This document shows, piece after piece, positions 26,584-36,054 of a stretch of 64,000 nt of DNA. Source of the stretch: Thermosynechococcus sp. (GTDB lineage Bacteria > Cyanobacteriota > Cyanobacteriia > Thermosynechococcales > Thermosynechococcaceae). The notes beneath the pieces are model-generated. The model was not told the DNA's origin and did not search any database. It worked only from the letters and a program-made list of their open reading frames with translations. The DNA lies in the NCBI RefSeq assembly GCF_025999095.1, contig NZ_AP024678.1, positions 248,001 to 312,000 on the forward strand, given 5' to 3'. How positions within the stretch are numbered: position 1 is the first letter of the stretch; every line of letters begins with the position of its first letter. The position numbers and the translations under genes are program-made.

Positions 26584-26871
26584 ATGATGGGCTATCGTAA
26601 TCGCGCGATCGCTATTCTCTTAGCGTTGGCTGGCATCTTTCTGCCGGGACTTCATAAGTTTTATTTGCGCCAACCCCTATGGGGTGGAGTTTACCTGATG
26701 CTGGGGCTACTTTTTTCGACAGAACCCCACGGTTCTCTAGGTAGCATTGCGCGTATTGCCTGTGTGATTGAGGCCGTGTGGTATTTGTTTCAGGGGGCTG
26801 AGGCCTTTGATGCCACCTTTAACCCCAACATTAGTGCGGTGGTTCCAAAGCTGCCGAGCCCCTCCTCTTGA
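26584..26871 (+). CDS. TM2-domain small membrane protein
   Basis: 95 residues with two or three hydrophobic helices. The first half (AIAILLALAGIFLPGLHKFYLRQPLWGG) fits the TM2 domain pattern, in which GxHxFYL sits between two helices. The function of bacterial TM2 proteins is not known in general. The spacer upstream is AT-rich with a TATAAA hexamer. It converges with the next gene, 9 bases away. Confidence 0.75.
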   Translation: MMGYRNRAIAILLALAGIFLPGLHKFYLRQPLWGGVYLMLGLLFSTEPHGSLGSIARIACVIEAVWYLFQGAEAFDATFNPNISAVVPKLPSPSS

Positions 26872-26880
26872 GAAATCAAC

Positions 26881-27315
26881 CTAGTACCGCCAATAACGAC
26901 GACCTTGCCAGAAAATCCCCAGGGCTGTGCCAATCAAGAACACGTCGGTGGCCGGGAAAAATAGGGGCCGCAGTCCGAAGGTACTGCCAAAAAAGCTCAA
27001 AAACATACTGCTCACTAGGACACACAGAAATAACGCCCAAAGGGTACTGCTATAGATAGGTGCTGGGTTAAACCACGCCTCTAAAAAGGTCACTGCCACC
27101 ATCCCAAGGCCAATGCTCAGACCAAGGCGGACTAGCAGAACCACAGGAGGTTGAAGCAGGATGATCAGGGCCTCGCGCACTGCGGTAACGGCAGCCGCAA
27201 TATAGTAAAGCCCTGTATCAAACAGCGCTGCAAGCAAGGCAACGAGAAGACCCGTGGGCACTAGCGATCGCCACGGTAGTGCCTTAAACTGTTGCCGAGG
27301 ATCAGACACAACCAA
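26881..27315 (-). CDS. unknown membrane protein, four helices
   Basis: 144 residues with four hydrophobic segments: LVPTGLLVALLAALFDTGLYYIA, LVRLGLSIGLGMVAVTFL, LWALFLCVLVSSMFLSFFG and DVFLIGTALGIFWQG. The N-terminus is basic and polar. I do not recognise the family. It lies 37 bases downstream of the DUF760 gene on the same strand and may share its transcript. A 9-base tandem repeat occupies the spacer. Confidence 0.7.
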   Translation of the reverse strand: MVVSDPRQQFKALPWRSLVPTGLLVALLAALFDTGLYYIAAAVTAVREALIILLQPPVVLLVRLGLSIGLGMVAVTFLEAWFNPAPIYSSTLWALFLCVLVSSMFLSFFGSTFGLRPLFFPATDVFLIGTALGIFWQGRRYWRY

Positions 27316-27322
27316 GACTCAC

Positions 27323-27340
27323 ATTCAGGATATTCAGGAT
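27323..27340. repeat. 9-bp perfect tandem repeat
   Basis: ATTCAGGAT is repeated at 27323-27331 and 27332-27340, with a third partial copy. It lies in the short spacer upstream of the minus-strand gene that starts at 27315. Confidence 0.65.
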
Positions 27341-27351
27341 ATTGGCAGAAC

Positions 27352-27684
27352 CTAGGGCATCGGTAGATCGCCGAGGCGCATTTCCAGCTCCATGCGCTGT
27401 TCCATCTGGCGCAGAAAATACCCCGTCATCATGGCTGAGGCCAATAACCCCGCCAAGTTATCGCGATCGGTGGCAATTTGGACATTAAAATCCTCAGAGG
27501 GCAGACCACCCACGAGACCTTGAACATTTTGGCTGATAATTTGGCGAATTTCTGGACTGACGGAACGAGCAATACGGCTCAAAACTTCTGGCGATTGGCT
27601 TTGCAGGTACTTCAGGAGCAGATTGGGCTGCCCATCCTCCGTAGAAGGCTGGTAGAAATTAGCGTTTCCGGGATCAAAGACCAT
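27352..27684 (-). CDS. DUF760 family protein
   Basis: 110 residues, soluble and helical. LLKYLQSQSPEVLSRIARSVSPEIRQIISQNVQGLVGGLP and the following LLASAMMTGYFLRQMEQRMELE are the conserved DUF760 core of cyanobacteria and plants. No function can be given. It is divergent from ebsA with a 138-base spacer that has near-repeated TGTTAAC/TGTTACC elements around 27704-27722. Confidence 0.82.
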   Translation of the reverse strand: MVFDPGNANFYQPSTEDGQPNLLLKYLQSQSPEVLSRIARSVSPEIRQIISQNVQGLVGGLPSEDFNVQIATDRDNLAGLLASAMMTGYFLRQMEQRMELEMRLGDLPMP

Positions 27685-27822
27685 AGGCAGTGCTCGTTAG
27701 TTATGTTAACTATATGTTACCAAAACAAAATACCGTCCTAGAGCCAAGGCTCCCGTGCTCGCTGCTCTAACTGTAGAATAGACCTCAGCACTCGGTAAGA
27801 CTGAATACACAAGGATTCTTGC

Positions 27823-28197
27823 ATGACCGCCCTCGATCAGCTTCAGCCTGCCAACCCTCGGGAAGTCAATATCTTTGCCCCCTATATGCGTGCTGAGAAG
27901 CGTCCGCTACTACCCTTGGGCATCGCCCTCTACCGTGTGGGTAAGTTGGAGGGACAACGCGGAATTGAAGGCGGTAACAATGTTGATTTTGTTGCCACAT
28001 GGACGATCGCTAACTTGCCGGCGGATTTATCCCGCTGTACGGTGACCTTTGATAACTCTCCTGATCTGCAGTACGAAATGTCTATCACCACATTTGAACT
28101 GGTGGATTATCTCATTGATGTGATTATCAACTATAAAAAACATCGTATTGCTGATTTTTCCAAAGCGTTTTATCGTAAGCTGTTACGGCTTGAGTAA
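27823..28197 (+). CDS. ebsA: EbsA, type IV pilus biogenesis protein
   Basis: 124 residues. The conserved pattern IFAPYMRAEKRPLLPLGIALYRVGKLEGQRGIEGG, followed by FVATWTIANLPADLSRC and YLIDVIINYKKHRIADFSKAFYRKLLRLE at the end, matches EbsA. In Synechococcus elongatus PCC 7942, EbsA is needed for type IV pilus assembly and biofilm self-suppression. The protein is soluble, without signal peptide. AAGGA lies eight bases before the ATG. It is 44 bases upstream of the phosphotransacetylase-like gene on the same strand. Confidence 0.88.
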   Translation: MTALDQLQPANPREVNIFAPYMRAEKRPLLPLGIALYRVGKLEGQRGIEGGNNVDFVATWTIANLPADLSRCTVTFDNSPDLQYEMSITTFELVDYLIDVIINYKKHRIADFSKAFYRKLLRLE

Positions 28198-28241
28198 GGC
28201 TCGTGGGTTTAGGGTTGGGTCGCGGGAGGAGTAACTTAACG

Positions 28242-29309
28242 GTGGGAAAGCATTTATTGATTGGCTCAATGGTTCCCTATAGCGGCAAGTCTGCAACGAT
28301 TATAGGCTTGGCCAAGCTCTGTCGCGATCGCCATCTGCGCATTGCCTATGGTAAGCCCCTGGGTACATACCAACCCGCCACCGATAGTGAAGACACCGAA
28401 GCCGATGTCAGCTTTTTACAGGAAACCCTCAACCTGGAGAATGTACGGCCCACCTTGCTCACCCTGACGCCAGAAGCCATCAAGGCGCGACTTACGGGCA
28501 CAGATCAGCAGGATTATCGCCAAGCCCTAGCAGCCTATCACCACATCAACAGCGAAGACTTGGTGCTTCTCGAAGGGCCAGCAACATTGGCAGAGGGGCG
28601 ACTGTTTGATTTGGACTTAGCTCAGATGGCAGCGGTGTTGGAGGCACCGATTTTACTGGTGGTGCGCTATGAATCCCCCTTGGTGGTGGAATTGCTCCTC
28701 CTAGCCAAGTCGGAATTGGGCGATCGCCTCTTGGGGGTGATCATCAACGATATTCCCGCAACCGAGACCGAACCCTTGCCTACTATTCGCCAATATCTCG
28801 AGGCCCACCAAATTCCAGTTTTTGGTATGTTACCCCGCAGTCAGTTGCTGCGCAGTGTCAGTGTCAAGGAACTGGTACGCCAGCTAAATGCCGAAGTTTT
28901 ATGCCGTCCTGATCGCTTGGATTTGCTAGTAGAAGAACTCACCATTGGCGCAATGAATGTCAGTGCTGCCCTGAAGTATTTCCGGAAAGCGAACAATATG
29001 GCGGTGATTACCGGGGGCGATCGCACCGATATTCAATGGGCGGCCTTAGAGACCTCCACCCACTGCCTGATTCTCACGGGACATTTGCCGCCTTCCCCTG
29101 CCATTCTTGCCCGTGCCGAAGAGTTGGAAATTCCTATTCTCTCTGTGGATCTGGATACACTAACGGCAGTCGAAATTGTGGATCGTGCCTTTGGTCAGGT
29201 GCGTCTTCATGAAATTGCCAAAGTTAAGTGTGTCGAGCAAATGATTCAGGAGCATGTGGATGGCGATCGCCTGCTGACCCAGTTGGGCCTCTTGACGGTT
29301 GAGGCCTAG
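28242..29309 (+). CDS. phosphotransacetylase-like protein (BioD-like plus DRTGG domains)
   Basis: 355 residues from GTG 28242, which has AGGAG ten bases upstream; a GTG at 28203 would add a Gly/Arg-rich 13 residues. The N-terminal 200 residues form a P-loop dethiobiotin synthase-like domain (LLIGSMVPYSGKSATIIG). The C-terminal part carries the DRTGG motif region (AVITGGDRTDIQ). Together they equal the N-terminal half of long Pta enzymes, but the catalytic phosphate acetyltransferase domain is absent. It is therefore a regulatory or nucleotide-binding protein rather than a proven enzyme. It follows ebsA, and its stop interlocks with the convergent gene. Confidence 0.83.
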   Translation: MGKHLLIGSMVPYSGKSATIIGLAKLCRDRHLRIAYGKPLGTYQPATDSEDTEADVSFLQETLNLENVRPTLLTLTPEAIKARLTGTDQQDYRQALAAYHHINSEDLVLLEGPATLAEGRLFDLDLAQMAAVLEAPILLVVRYESPLVVELLLLAKSELGDRLLGVIINDIPATETEPLPTIRQYLEAHQIPVFGMLPRSQLLRSVSVKELVRQLNAEVLCRPDRLDLLVEELTIGAMNVSAALKYFRKANNMAVITGGDRTDIQWAALETSTHCLILTGHLPPSPAILARAEELEIPILSVDLDTLTAVEIVDRAFGQVRLHEIAKVKCVEQMIQEHVDGDRLLTQLGLLTVEA

Positions 29310-30373
29310 CGTTTGACAGTCAGGGCAAATATCAGGACTTGGGTCGGCGTTTTGCCGTCAAAGTTGTTGTCGCCAATGATATAGAGCGATCGCGCCCCAT
29401 CGGCCAAGGGGGGGCCAAAACTCATCCCTTCCAAATTGGTCAGGGGAATCCCCAAGGTGTTCAAATCCAAAACCAACCGTTTCTGCACAGGACGGATTGT
29501 ACGCAGATCAACTGGTAGTGTGGCCATGCCAAGGGTATCTGTCGCTCCCGCCAGGGATACTTCAAAGAGTTTGATGCCATGTCCCACCCCCGGACTGTAG
29601 GTGCGCTCCAAGCTGAGAAAATGGCCACCATTGTCAAGGGCAAGTAGCTCTACGAGGCCATTAAACACTGCCTCTGAGGGAGCCAATGGATAGAGATGCT
29701 CCGCCAGCAACACCGGGGCAACATCCCCCCGCAGGTAATGAAGCAGACGGCAGTAAATCGGGATATTGGGGCGGACATCTTGGGCAAGGGCAGATTCAAC
29801 ACCGACAAACAAGCGATCGCCCGCCGGGGAAAGTGTCAGCGCCTCAAAGCCAAGATTATTACGAATCCCTTGCTGACCATTGGGCAGATAGTATTTGGGA
29901 ATGGGTAGTGCTGTAATGGTGCGCCCATTGCTGCGCTCAAACTCCTTGATCCAGGGCGAGCTCGCTGTCGCCGTTACCCCTTCACTGCTCATCAGCAGGT
30001 GTCCCTCGGGCGTCAGCGCAATTCCCTCAGTATCGGCGGTGTTGGGCGGATACACCTCACCATTCATCTGCTGGAGAAAGGTCACGCCCTTGGGGGTAAT
30101 GGTTTCGGGAGTGATCTCGAGGGTGTAAAACCGAGGTTGCTGGCGATCGTCACTAATGGCATAGAACTGCCGTTGCCGCGGATCGTAGGTCAAACCCGAC
30201 AGCCCTCCCACCTCGGTATTTTGCCACTGGCTGCCAACGGCTAATTGGACTTCGCCGCGAAGTTCTACCCCCACATTGAGAAACAGACGCTCCTCTGCTC
30301 GCACTTGGGGCAGGGCACATCCCCACAGTAAGCCAAGGAACAGAAGTCCCATGAGCAAGCGTCGCCAGTGCAT
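29306..30373 (-). CDS. secreted esterase-like/phytase-like beta-propeller protein
   Basis: 355 residues. A signal sequence (MHWRRLLMGLLFLGLLWGC) directs export; the LWGC end may be a lipid-attachment cysteine. The body has the esterase-like activity of phytase pattern: GGLSGLTYDPRQRQFYAISDD, NTADTEGIALTPEGHLL, LGFEALTLSPAGDRLFVG and NLEGMSFGPPL. The family forms a beta-propeller; substrates are uncertain. Its stop codon shares CTAG (29306-29309) with the gene on the opposite strand. It starts 20 bases after the tic22 gene ends. Confidence 0.82.
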   Translation of the reverse strand: MHWRRLLMGLLFLGLLWGCALPQVRAEERLFLNVGVELRGEVQLAVGSQWQNTEVGGLSGLTYDPRQRQFYAISDDRQQPRFYTLEITPETITPKGVTFLQQMNGEVYPPNTADTEGIALTPEGHLLMSSEGVTATASSPWIKEFERSNGRTITALPIPKYYLPNGQQGIRNNLGFEALTLSPAGDRLFVGVESALAQDVRPNIPIYCRLLHYLRGDVAPVLLAEHLYPLAPSEAVFNGLVELLALDNGGHFLSLERTYSPGVGHGIKLFEVSLAGATDTLGMATLPVDLRTIRPVQKRLVLDLNTLGIPLTNLEGMSFGPPLADGARSLYIIGDNNFDGKTPTQVLIFALTVKR

Positions 30374-30392
30374 CAGCGATTCTTAACGGTTC

Positions 30393-31295
30393 TTAACGGC
30401 TGCGATTTGTGCCTTGACCGCCCCCCTGGGGATTTGGCCGTTGGGGGGAAGCGGGTTGATTCGCTGGGTTTGGGCGCTGGGCATTATTGCCACCGCGCTG
30501 TTGCAGGGCAAACTGAATCGCCTCAGGAGTTTGTACCAGTTGAATTTGACCAGCTACGGGATCGTTGGTGCTCAGCATAGTTGCCACCAAATTATCCAGC
30601 ATGACCACGCGGATACCCGTATCCTTCACCAGTTCCGGTCGCTGCTGACGGGCTTGATCCACTTCCCGTTGGAGTTGCATTTTATCAAAGTAAAAGGGAA
30701 TAAACCGCTGCGTGCGGGTCTGGCCGTTTTCGCGCACTTGTGCTTCTACGGCGATGGGGTTGCCTGTTTTGCTATCCGCTAGGAAAAACAGGGGAGTACC
30801 ACCGATGAACGGTTTGCCATCCTTGGTCAGAATTTTGCCATCGCGCTCGACCAAATCACCACTTTGTTTGAGCAGATTCACCGCCGCCTCCAGTTGGGGT
30901 TTTGAGGGGATAATGTCCACACCAACAACAGGATTTTTCCGGCTTTCGAGGGCAATTTTCACCGCACCACTGAGGGCAGCTGCAGAAATCCGCGCCACAC
31001 GACCAATCTCCGGCTGCTGCGTTTTGATAGCATTGAGGGCACCTTCAGCATCTTTCTGATTAATAAAGAACGTAAACACTTGGGTTTTCTTATTTCGATC
31101 TTGGGGGTTAGGGATTTCAAATGTCAGCGGCTCCCCTTTGTCGTTGGTGATCATAAAAACGGGCACATTGTTGAGAATCTGCAGCACCTGTTCTTCCGGT
31201 AAGGCGGTGGCAGTCTCATAGCGGCCAATAGCGGGAGCGAGCCACAGGCTACTGACTAAACCTGCCAAAACACCCAAGTGTGCCAATCTCTTCAT
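30393..31295 (-). CDS. tic22: Tic22 family protein
   Basis: 300 residues. A signal peptide (about residues 1-30) is followed by two Tic22 half-domains: QVLQILNNVPVFMITNDKGEPLTF and GKPFIGGTPLFFLADSKTGNPI. The last 40 residues are a Pro/Gln/Asn-rich tail. In cyanobacteria Tic22 is a periplasmic or thylakoid-lumen chaperone that helps outer-membrane biogenesis; in plastids it is part of the import system. It probably shares a transcript with the downstream propeller gene, 19 bases away. Confidence 0.9.
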   Translation of the reverse strand: MKRLAHLGVLAGLVSSLWLAPAIGRYETATALPEEQVLQILNNVPVFMITNDKGEPLTFEIPNPQDRNKKTQVFTFFINQKDAEGALNAIKTQQPEIGRVARISAAALSGAVKIALESRKNPVVGVDIIPSKPQLEAAVNLLKQSGDLVERDGKILTKDGKPFIGGTPLFFLADSKTGNPIAVEAQVRENGQTRTQRFIPFYFDKMQLQREVDQARQQRPELVKDTGIRVVMLDNLVATMLSTNDPVAGQIQLVQTPEAIQFALQQRGGNNAQRPNPANQPASPQRPNPQGGGQGTNRSR

Positions 31296-31517
31296 ACAGT
31301 CTCCTAAATGAATGCTCTATTGCCATAGGTGAACTCTCCAAATTCAGGCCCTTAGTTGGAGAGAGGGGTCGCGATCGCAATGTAGTACCTAACTCACACC
31401 GAAACTTATGCACTAAACCAGTGGGTATTTTTACATAGGACATACTCCCTTTGCTTTTCCACCCTAAGCCAATTTGACGCAATGGACAAGGGGCAAGTTT
31501 CTAGCGTCTTCGCCGAA

Positions 31518-32696
31518 CTAGCGTTCAGGGTCTAGGGGTGCCAAACTGGTAGCTCTTTTGAACCAGCCCTTGTGCCAGAAAAAGAAAAATAAACTGGCCG
31601 CGACGGTGAGCATGAGCACCCAGCAGGCCGGATAGCCCCAATACCACCGCAGTTCCGGCATATTCCAAGGGGAGGCATCGGGATCAAAGTTCATGCCATA
31701 GATACCGACAATAAACGTTAATGGTATGAAAATCGTTGAAATGATCGTCAGAATTTTCATAATTTCGTTCATTTTATTGCCAATGGAGGAAAGATACACC
31801 TCCATCAAACTGGCCGCCAGTTCACGGTAGGTTTCCACCATATCTAGCACCTGAATTGCATGGTCATAACAATCCCGCAGATAGATGCGCACCTCCTCCG
31901 AAAGGAGGGGGCTGGAATCTCGAATCATGGCATTGATGGCATCCCGTTGCGGCCAAATGGCACGGCGCAGCGCCAGTAATTCGCGGCGCACTTGGTGGAC
32001 TTCTTCGAGAATGGCGGGACTGGGATGGGTAACAACAGCATCCTCTAGCGCCTCAATACGCTCGCCATAGTCCTCCAGAACCGGATAAAAGCCATCAATA
32101 ATGGCATCAAGGAGGGCATAGGCCAGATAATCGGGGCCGTAGCGGCGAATAATGCCACGACTTGTCCGAATCCGCTGCCGCACCATGTCAAAACAGTCCC
32201 GCGCGGGTTCCTCCTGGACGGTGAGCAAGAAATGTTGCCCCAAGACAAAGCTCACCTGTTCGGTATAAAAGCCGTGTTCATTTTCTTTGGGGGTGACCAT
32301 GCGGGTAATCAGGACCATGTAATTGTCATGGTCTTCAACTTTGGGGCGCTGCGGAACGTTGACAATGTCCTCAAGAACAATGGGGTGCAGCTGAAAAACT
32401 TGACCGAGGCGCCGCATCACCTCTTCATCACCAATGCCTTGAACATCAATCCAACTGACAGACGGACTCCTGAGGTAGGGGCCACATTCTTCCGGAGTTT
32501 CTAAAATGCGACGGCTGGCCTGATCTAGCTGATAGTCAATGAGAATAATGGTCGGTGGTGGAGCGTCAGCCTCAATACTGAGGGTGCCGGGCATGGCTCC
32601 GGGTTCATCAAAGAAGTAATCTTCGAGATAGTTATCTTCTTCCTGGGCAGGGGGTGGGGGGACGCTACGGAAAAAGCGAAAGGGTTTTCTGGCCAT
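31518..32696 (-). CDS. corA: CorA magnesium/cobalt transporter
   Basis: 392 residues. The N-terminal cytoplasmic funnel ([31 protein letters not shown]) and the long helical stalk precede two C-terminal membrane helices. The selectivity signature GMN sits at the end of the first (FIVGIYGMNFDPDASPWNMPE). The basic stretch after the second helix (WHKGWFKRA) fits the cytoplasmic ring. It is a pentameric Mg2+ channel in the plasma membrane. It is divergent from the UbiA gene, with 126 bases between. Confidence 0.95.
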   Translation of the reverse strand: MARKPFRFFRSVPPPPAQEEDNYLEDYFFDEPGAMPGTLSIEADAPPPTIILIDYQLDQASRRILETPEECGPYLRSPSVSWIDVQGIGDEEVMRRLGQVFQLHPIVLEDIVNVPQRPKVEDHDNYMVLITRMVTPKENEHGFYTEQVSFVLGQHFLLTVQEEPARDCFDMVRQRIRTSRGIIRRYGPDYLAYALLDAIIDGFYPVLEDYGERIEALEDAVVTHPSPAILEEVHQVRRELLALRRAIWPQRDAINAMIRDSSPLLSEEVRIYLRDCYDHAIQVLDMVETYRELAASLMEVYLSSIGNKMNEIMKILTIISTIFIPLTFIVGIYGMNFDPDASPWNMPELRWYWGYPACWVLMLTVAASLFFFFWHKGWFKRATSLAPLDPER

Positions 32697-32822
32697 AAAG
32701 GGGAATAGACGGAGGGCAAACGGGCTACTAGCAACCTAGGGCAAATTGAGCGGCAACGTCCCAAAACTGCCTGAAAAGTTAAGATTTTTAAGTGTACTGG
32801 CATTCACGGTGGGAGCGGTGCG

Positions 32823-33728
32823 GTGAATTCTCAAGTTTCGAGAACTTCAGTGTCAATTTGGGTCGCGATCGCCCAACTGTTGCGGTGGCATAAGCCGGCA
32901 GGTCGTTTGATTCTCCTCATTCCTGCCCTCTGGTCTTTGACATTGGCCAGTGAGGGCTTGCCGTCGTTGAAGTTGCTACTGATTATCACGGTGGGGGCGA
33001 TCGCCACCAGTGCGGCGGGCTGCATTGTCAATGACTGCTGGGATCGCAATATTGACCCCCATGTGCAGCGGACTCAAAACCGCCCCCTAGCCAGTCGCCG
33101 ACTCTCCCTTGGTGTGGCCTTGGGCTTGATGGTGATTGCTTTACTCTGTGCTTGGGGATTGACATTCTACCTCACTCCCTTGGGGTATTGGCTGGCGGTG
33201 GCCGCAGTGCCGGTGATTCTCCTCTATCCCTTGGCGAAGCGAGTGTTGCCAATTCCACAACTGGTCTTAGCAGTGGCCTGGGGGTTTGCTGTGCTCATTC
33301 CCTGGGCAGCGGTACAGGGACGCTTAACCTTGACCACCGCGTGGTTGTGGGCAGCAGTGGCGATGTGGACATTAGCCTTTGATACGGTGTATGCCATGCC
33401 CGATCGCCCCGACGATCGCCGACTGGGGGTCAATTCCAGTGCCTTATTTTTCGGTGCCCATGCGCCCTTGGCGATCGCCCTATTTTATGCGCTGACGGTG
33501 GTATTGCTCATGATTGTTGGCTTGAGGGCAGGACTCACTTGGCGATTTTGGCTGGCTTTGGCAGTCACCACCTACTTTTGGCTGCGCCAATCCCTGCAAA
33601 TTTATACCCACGAGCGCCGTGATACCCAAACAACAACGCTCCCCATTCAGACCTATGGTCGTTACTTCAATGAAAATGTCTGGTTGGGCTTTTTGCTCTG
33701 GGTGGGGATGTGGTGCCCTAGGCCTTAG
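32823..33728 (+). CDS. plqA: 4-hydroxybenzoate polyprenyltransferase (plastoquinone synthesis)
   Basis: 301 residues and about eight membrane helices. Both aspartate motifs of UbiA enzymes are present: NDCWDRNID and [10 protein letters not shown]. In cyanobacteria this enzyme attaches the solanesyl chain to 4-hydroxybenzoate for plastoquinone. The start is GTG 32823. Its end overlaps comB on the other strand by 11 bases. A ubiA label would be equally good. Confidence 0.9.
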   Translation: MNSQVSRTSVSIWVAIAQLLRWHKPAGRLILLIPALWSLTLASEGLPSLKLLLIITVGAIATSAAGCIVNDCWDRNIDPHVQRTQNRPLASRRLSLGVALGLMVIALLCAWGLTFYLTPLGYWLAVAAVPVILLYPLAKRVLPIPQLVLAVAWGFAVLIPWAAVQGRLTLTTAWLWAAVAMWTLAFDTVYAMPDRPDDRRLGVNSSALFFGAHAPLAIALFYALTVVLLMIVGLRAGLTWRFWLALAVTTYFWLRQSLQIYTHERRDTQTTTLPIQTYGRYFNENVWLGFLLWVGMWCPRP

Positions 33729-34452
33729 TCAAGAGCTTGGGAGAAACCTGCCACGGCACAATTGCCAGAATATCCACTTGGGCACAGTATTTGAGATCGG
33801 CTTCATGGCCCAGATTAAGGAGGCGCTGCCCGTGGCTGGAATGGTGAAAGAGGGTCAATAGATCATCTTGGTAGTAGCGGTACAGAGCAGTGGCAGCAAT
33901 GGTTTCGTCATTGCCAGCAAGGGTTTCGAGGGGGGCATCCTGTTGACCCCAGAGGTAATGAATCAGTGCGCCAGCACAGACGGTATCTTCGAGGGAATAG
34001 CTGCCTTCCCAGCCCGAACCAACAATCCAGAGGGTTTGCGGTTGATGTTTTTGGACAAACTCAGCAACGGCGGCACGATTGACAAGGGCAGCGGCGAGAA
34101 CGAGGGGACTTGCCTGAATTCGCTCAAGGGAACGGGTGCCATTGGTCGTGCTCATAAAGAGGCGACAGCCTCTCACCCGCTCCGGCAAGCATTCCGCAGG
34201 GGAGTTGCCCATGTCAAAGCCAGCAACTTTTTTCCCCCCCCGTTCACCGACGCGAATCCGCTTGGCTGCCGGCCATTGCTGACTGACTTGTTCGAGTTCT
34301 GTCAGATCACTAAAGACTTGAACGGCTTCTGCTCCAGCGGCTAGAGCAGTGGCGATCGTGGTGGTTGCCCGCAGGACATCAACAGCAATGGCACAGTCGG
34401 GTTGCCAGTCGGCTGGTACCCCCTCTGGTGTGTGGTAGGTATAGATTTTCAT
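33718..34452 (-). CDS. comB: 2-phosphosulfolactate phosphatase family (ComB)
   Basis: 244 residues. The ComB pattern is clear: [55 protein letters not shown] and [15 protein letters not shown]. In methanogens ComB makes sulfolactate for coenzyme M. Cyanobacteria do not make coenzyme M, so its role here is uncertain. It is 19 bases downstream of psb32 on the same strand. Confidence 0.88.
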   Translation of the reverse strand: MKIYTYHTPEGVPADWQPDCAIAVDVLRATTTIATALAAGAEAVQVFSDLTELEQVSQQWPAAKRIRVGERGGKKVAGFDMGNSPAECLPERVRGCRLFMSTTNGTRSLERIQASPLVLAAALVNRAAVAEFVQKHQPQTLWIVGSGWEGSYSLEDTVCAGALIHYLWGQQDAPLETLAGNDETIAATALYRYYQDDLLTLFHHSSHGQRLLNLGHEADLKYCAQVDILAIVPWQVSPKLLTKA

Positions 34453-34471
34453 AAATGAAAGGAGAGTTTGG

Positions 34472-35158
34472 CTACGATGATCCTTGATACATAAAGTATG
34501 TCACCATTGGGATCACTGTAGCGGCGATGAGCAGGGCAACCACAATAATTGTGGCGGAGCGATCGTCCGTTTCCTCTTTGCTTTTGTAGGTTTTCTCGAC
34601 AGCCACTTCGCGTACCACTGGGGGTCCTGGATCTGGTTCGCCCTTGAGGACTTTCCCAAGGCGATCAACGGTGTCAAGTACCGATTGATTGTAGTTGCCC
34701 TCCCGCAGGGGTAGCCGCATCGTTTCTTGGACAATACTCTCAGCGGTCTCAGGCTTCAAGCGCTCGGCCACGGCATCGCCATAATGAATCGCTGTACCAT
34801 TGGTGACGGTATCGAGGGCAATGATCACTTGATTAGCCTGGGACTCAGGATCGGGAAACCACTGGTTAAAGAGGTCGTCCACAAAGCTCTGGGGGGTTTC
34901 GCCATAGTCAAGGCGGTGCAATGTAACAATATGAACGTTAATGCCCGTTGCCTTGGAGAGGTCTTGGAGCGATCGCCCAACACTGCCTTGGGTGACGGCA
35001 CTGAGCACATTGCCCTCATCAATGACCCCGGACGCTGTTCCCGGAAAGGGGATATCGATTGCACTGGTTGCCCAGACAGGGGTGACCCACAAGGTACTAG
35101 CGAGTAGTGCCAGCACAAGGTAGCGAATGCCGTTTTTCCAAGCCACTTGCCAATGCAT
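34472..35158 (-). CDS. psb32: photosystem II repair protein Psb32 (TPM domain)
   Basis: 228 residues. An N-terminal signal (about 1-30) is followed by a TPM domain ([67 protein letters not shown]) and one C-terminal membrane helix ([20 protein letters not shown]). This fits Psb32, a thylakoid-anchored lumenal protein that helps PSII repair after photodamage. It has phosphatase-like relatives in plants (TLP18.3). Confidence 0.9.
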   Translation of the reverse strand: MHWQVAWKNGIRYLVLALLASTLWVTPVWATSAIDIPFPGTASGVIDEGNVLSAVTQGSVGRSLQDLSKATGINVHIVTLHRLDYGETPQSFVDDLFNQWFPDPESQANQVIIALDTVTNGTAIHYGDAVAERLKPETAESIVQETMRLPLREGNYNQSVLDTVDRLGKVLKGEPDPGPPVVREVAVEKTYKSKEETDDRSATIIVVALLIAATVIPMVTYFMYQGSS

Positions 35159-35483
35159 CTGTGCTTCATCCTGTATCTCTCAATGCAATTTTCCCAGATA
35201 TTGCTTGCAAAACTAAATTTTCTTCTAACAAATCTTAAAATGTTTCCTAGAGAACTGCTCTCCGAAGGAGCACCCCCAAGCGTAAACCTTGCCCAAAAAT
35301 AATGTCCTTGGTTAGTCAAGGATTTGAAAGTCACTGGGTTTATCAACCTAACCCATAGAAGTGGTACGGCTGTCTTTCGATAGAATCCGCTGAACGCTGT
35401 GAAGGTCACTGTAGGGTAGTATCTCATCGCCTTCGTTTATTCTATATCTAGAGAAACCTCCATATTCTTAGAAAAAAGGCTGC
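35159..35483. other. spacer between psb32 and lepB (divergent promoters)
   Basis: About 325 bases between two divergent genes. It is AT-rich at 35190-35240, next to psb32, and again at 35440-35475 (TTTATTCTATATCT), next to lepB, where promoters are expected. I see no small gene, no strong hairpin and no repeat. Confidence 0.35.
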
Positions 35484-35544
35484 ATGTCTGCTTCGGTAAC
35501 CCAGTTCCTCTTCTCGTTGGCGATCGCTACGCAATAATGCCCTG

Positions 35545-36054
35545 TTGATTGGGGTGGCTGTGCTGATCACGCTCCTGATTCGCGTTTTTGTCGCGGAGTC
35601 GCGTTTTATTCCCTCAGAGTCTATGGAGCCGACACTTTGGCCGGGCGATCGCATTGTGGTGGAAAAGATTACCTATCGCCAGCGATCGCCCCAGCGGGGG
35701 GATATTGTTGTTTTCTATACCCCACCCCTCTTGCAAACCCTGGGCTATCGTGCTGATCAAGCCCTAATTAAGCGGGTGATTGCAACAGCCGGGGATACCG
35801 TTGCCGTGCATGATGGCCGTGTTTGGGTCAACGATCGCCCCCTCGATGAGCCCTACATTGCTGAGCCACCCATTTATACGCTCTCCCCAATCACCGTGCC
35901 AGAGAATATGCTTTTTGTTATGGGGGATAACCGCAACCACAGCAATGACTCTCACATCTGGGGATTTTTGCCCCTGGAGAATGTCATTGGTCGGGCGATC
36001 GCCTGCTATTGGCCCCCTAACCATGCGGGCAAAATTTTGTCTCCGGCTACCTAG
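35545..36054 (+). CDS. lepB: type I signal peptidase (5' end uncertain)
   Basis: At least 169 residues. One N-terminal membrane helix (LLIGVAVLITLLIRVFV) is followed by the catalytic boxes: PSESMEPTL (Ser nucleophile), GDRIVVEKITY, PQRGDIVVFY, ALIKRVIATAGDTV (Lys general base) and FVMGDNRNHSNDSH. It removes signal peptides from exported and thylakoid-lumen proteins. The first possible start in this frame is TTG 35545, which has no ribosome site. An ATG at 35484 with AAAAGG before it lies one base out of frame; removing one C at 35500-35502 would join it to this gene as MSASVTSSSRWRSLRNN. So the frame may be broken, or translation starts at TTG. Confidence 0.88.
   Translation: MIGVAVLITLLIRVFVAESRFIPSESMEPTLWPGDRIVVEKITYRQRSPQRGDIVVFYTPPLLQTLGYRADQALIKRVIATAGDTVAVHDGRVWVNDRPLDEPYIAEPPIYTLSPITVPENMLFVMGDNRNHSNDSHIWGFLPLENVIGRAIACYWPPNHAGKILSPAT

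Noticed and set aside
27705-27723. HLR1 (RpaB) site between DUF760 and ebsA
   Set aside because: The two GTTA elements are spaced 11 bases apart instead of 10 and each deviates from the consensus.
34825-35427. 200-codon minus-strand frame covering the psb32 start and spacer
   Set aside because: It is out of frame with psb32, which has a clear signal peptide and TPM domain; the product has no recognisable structure.
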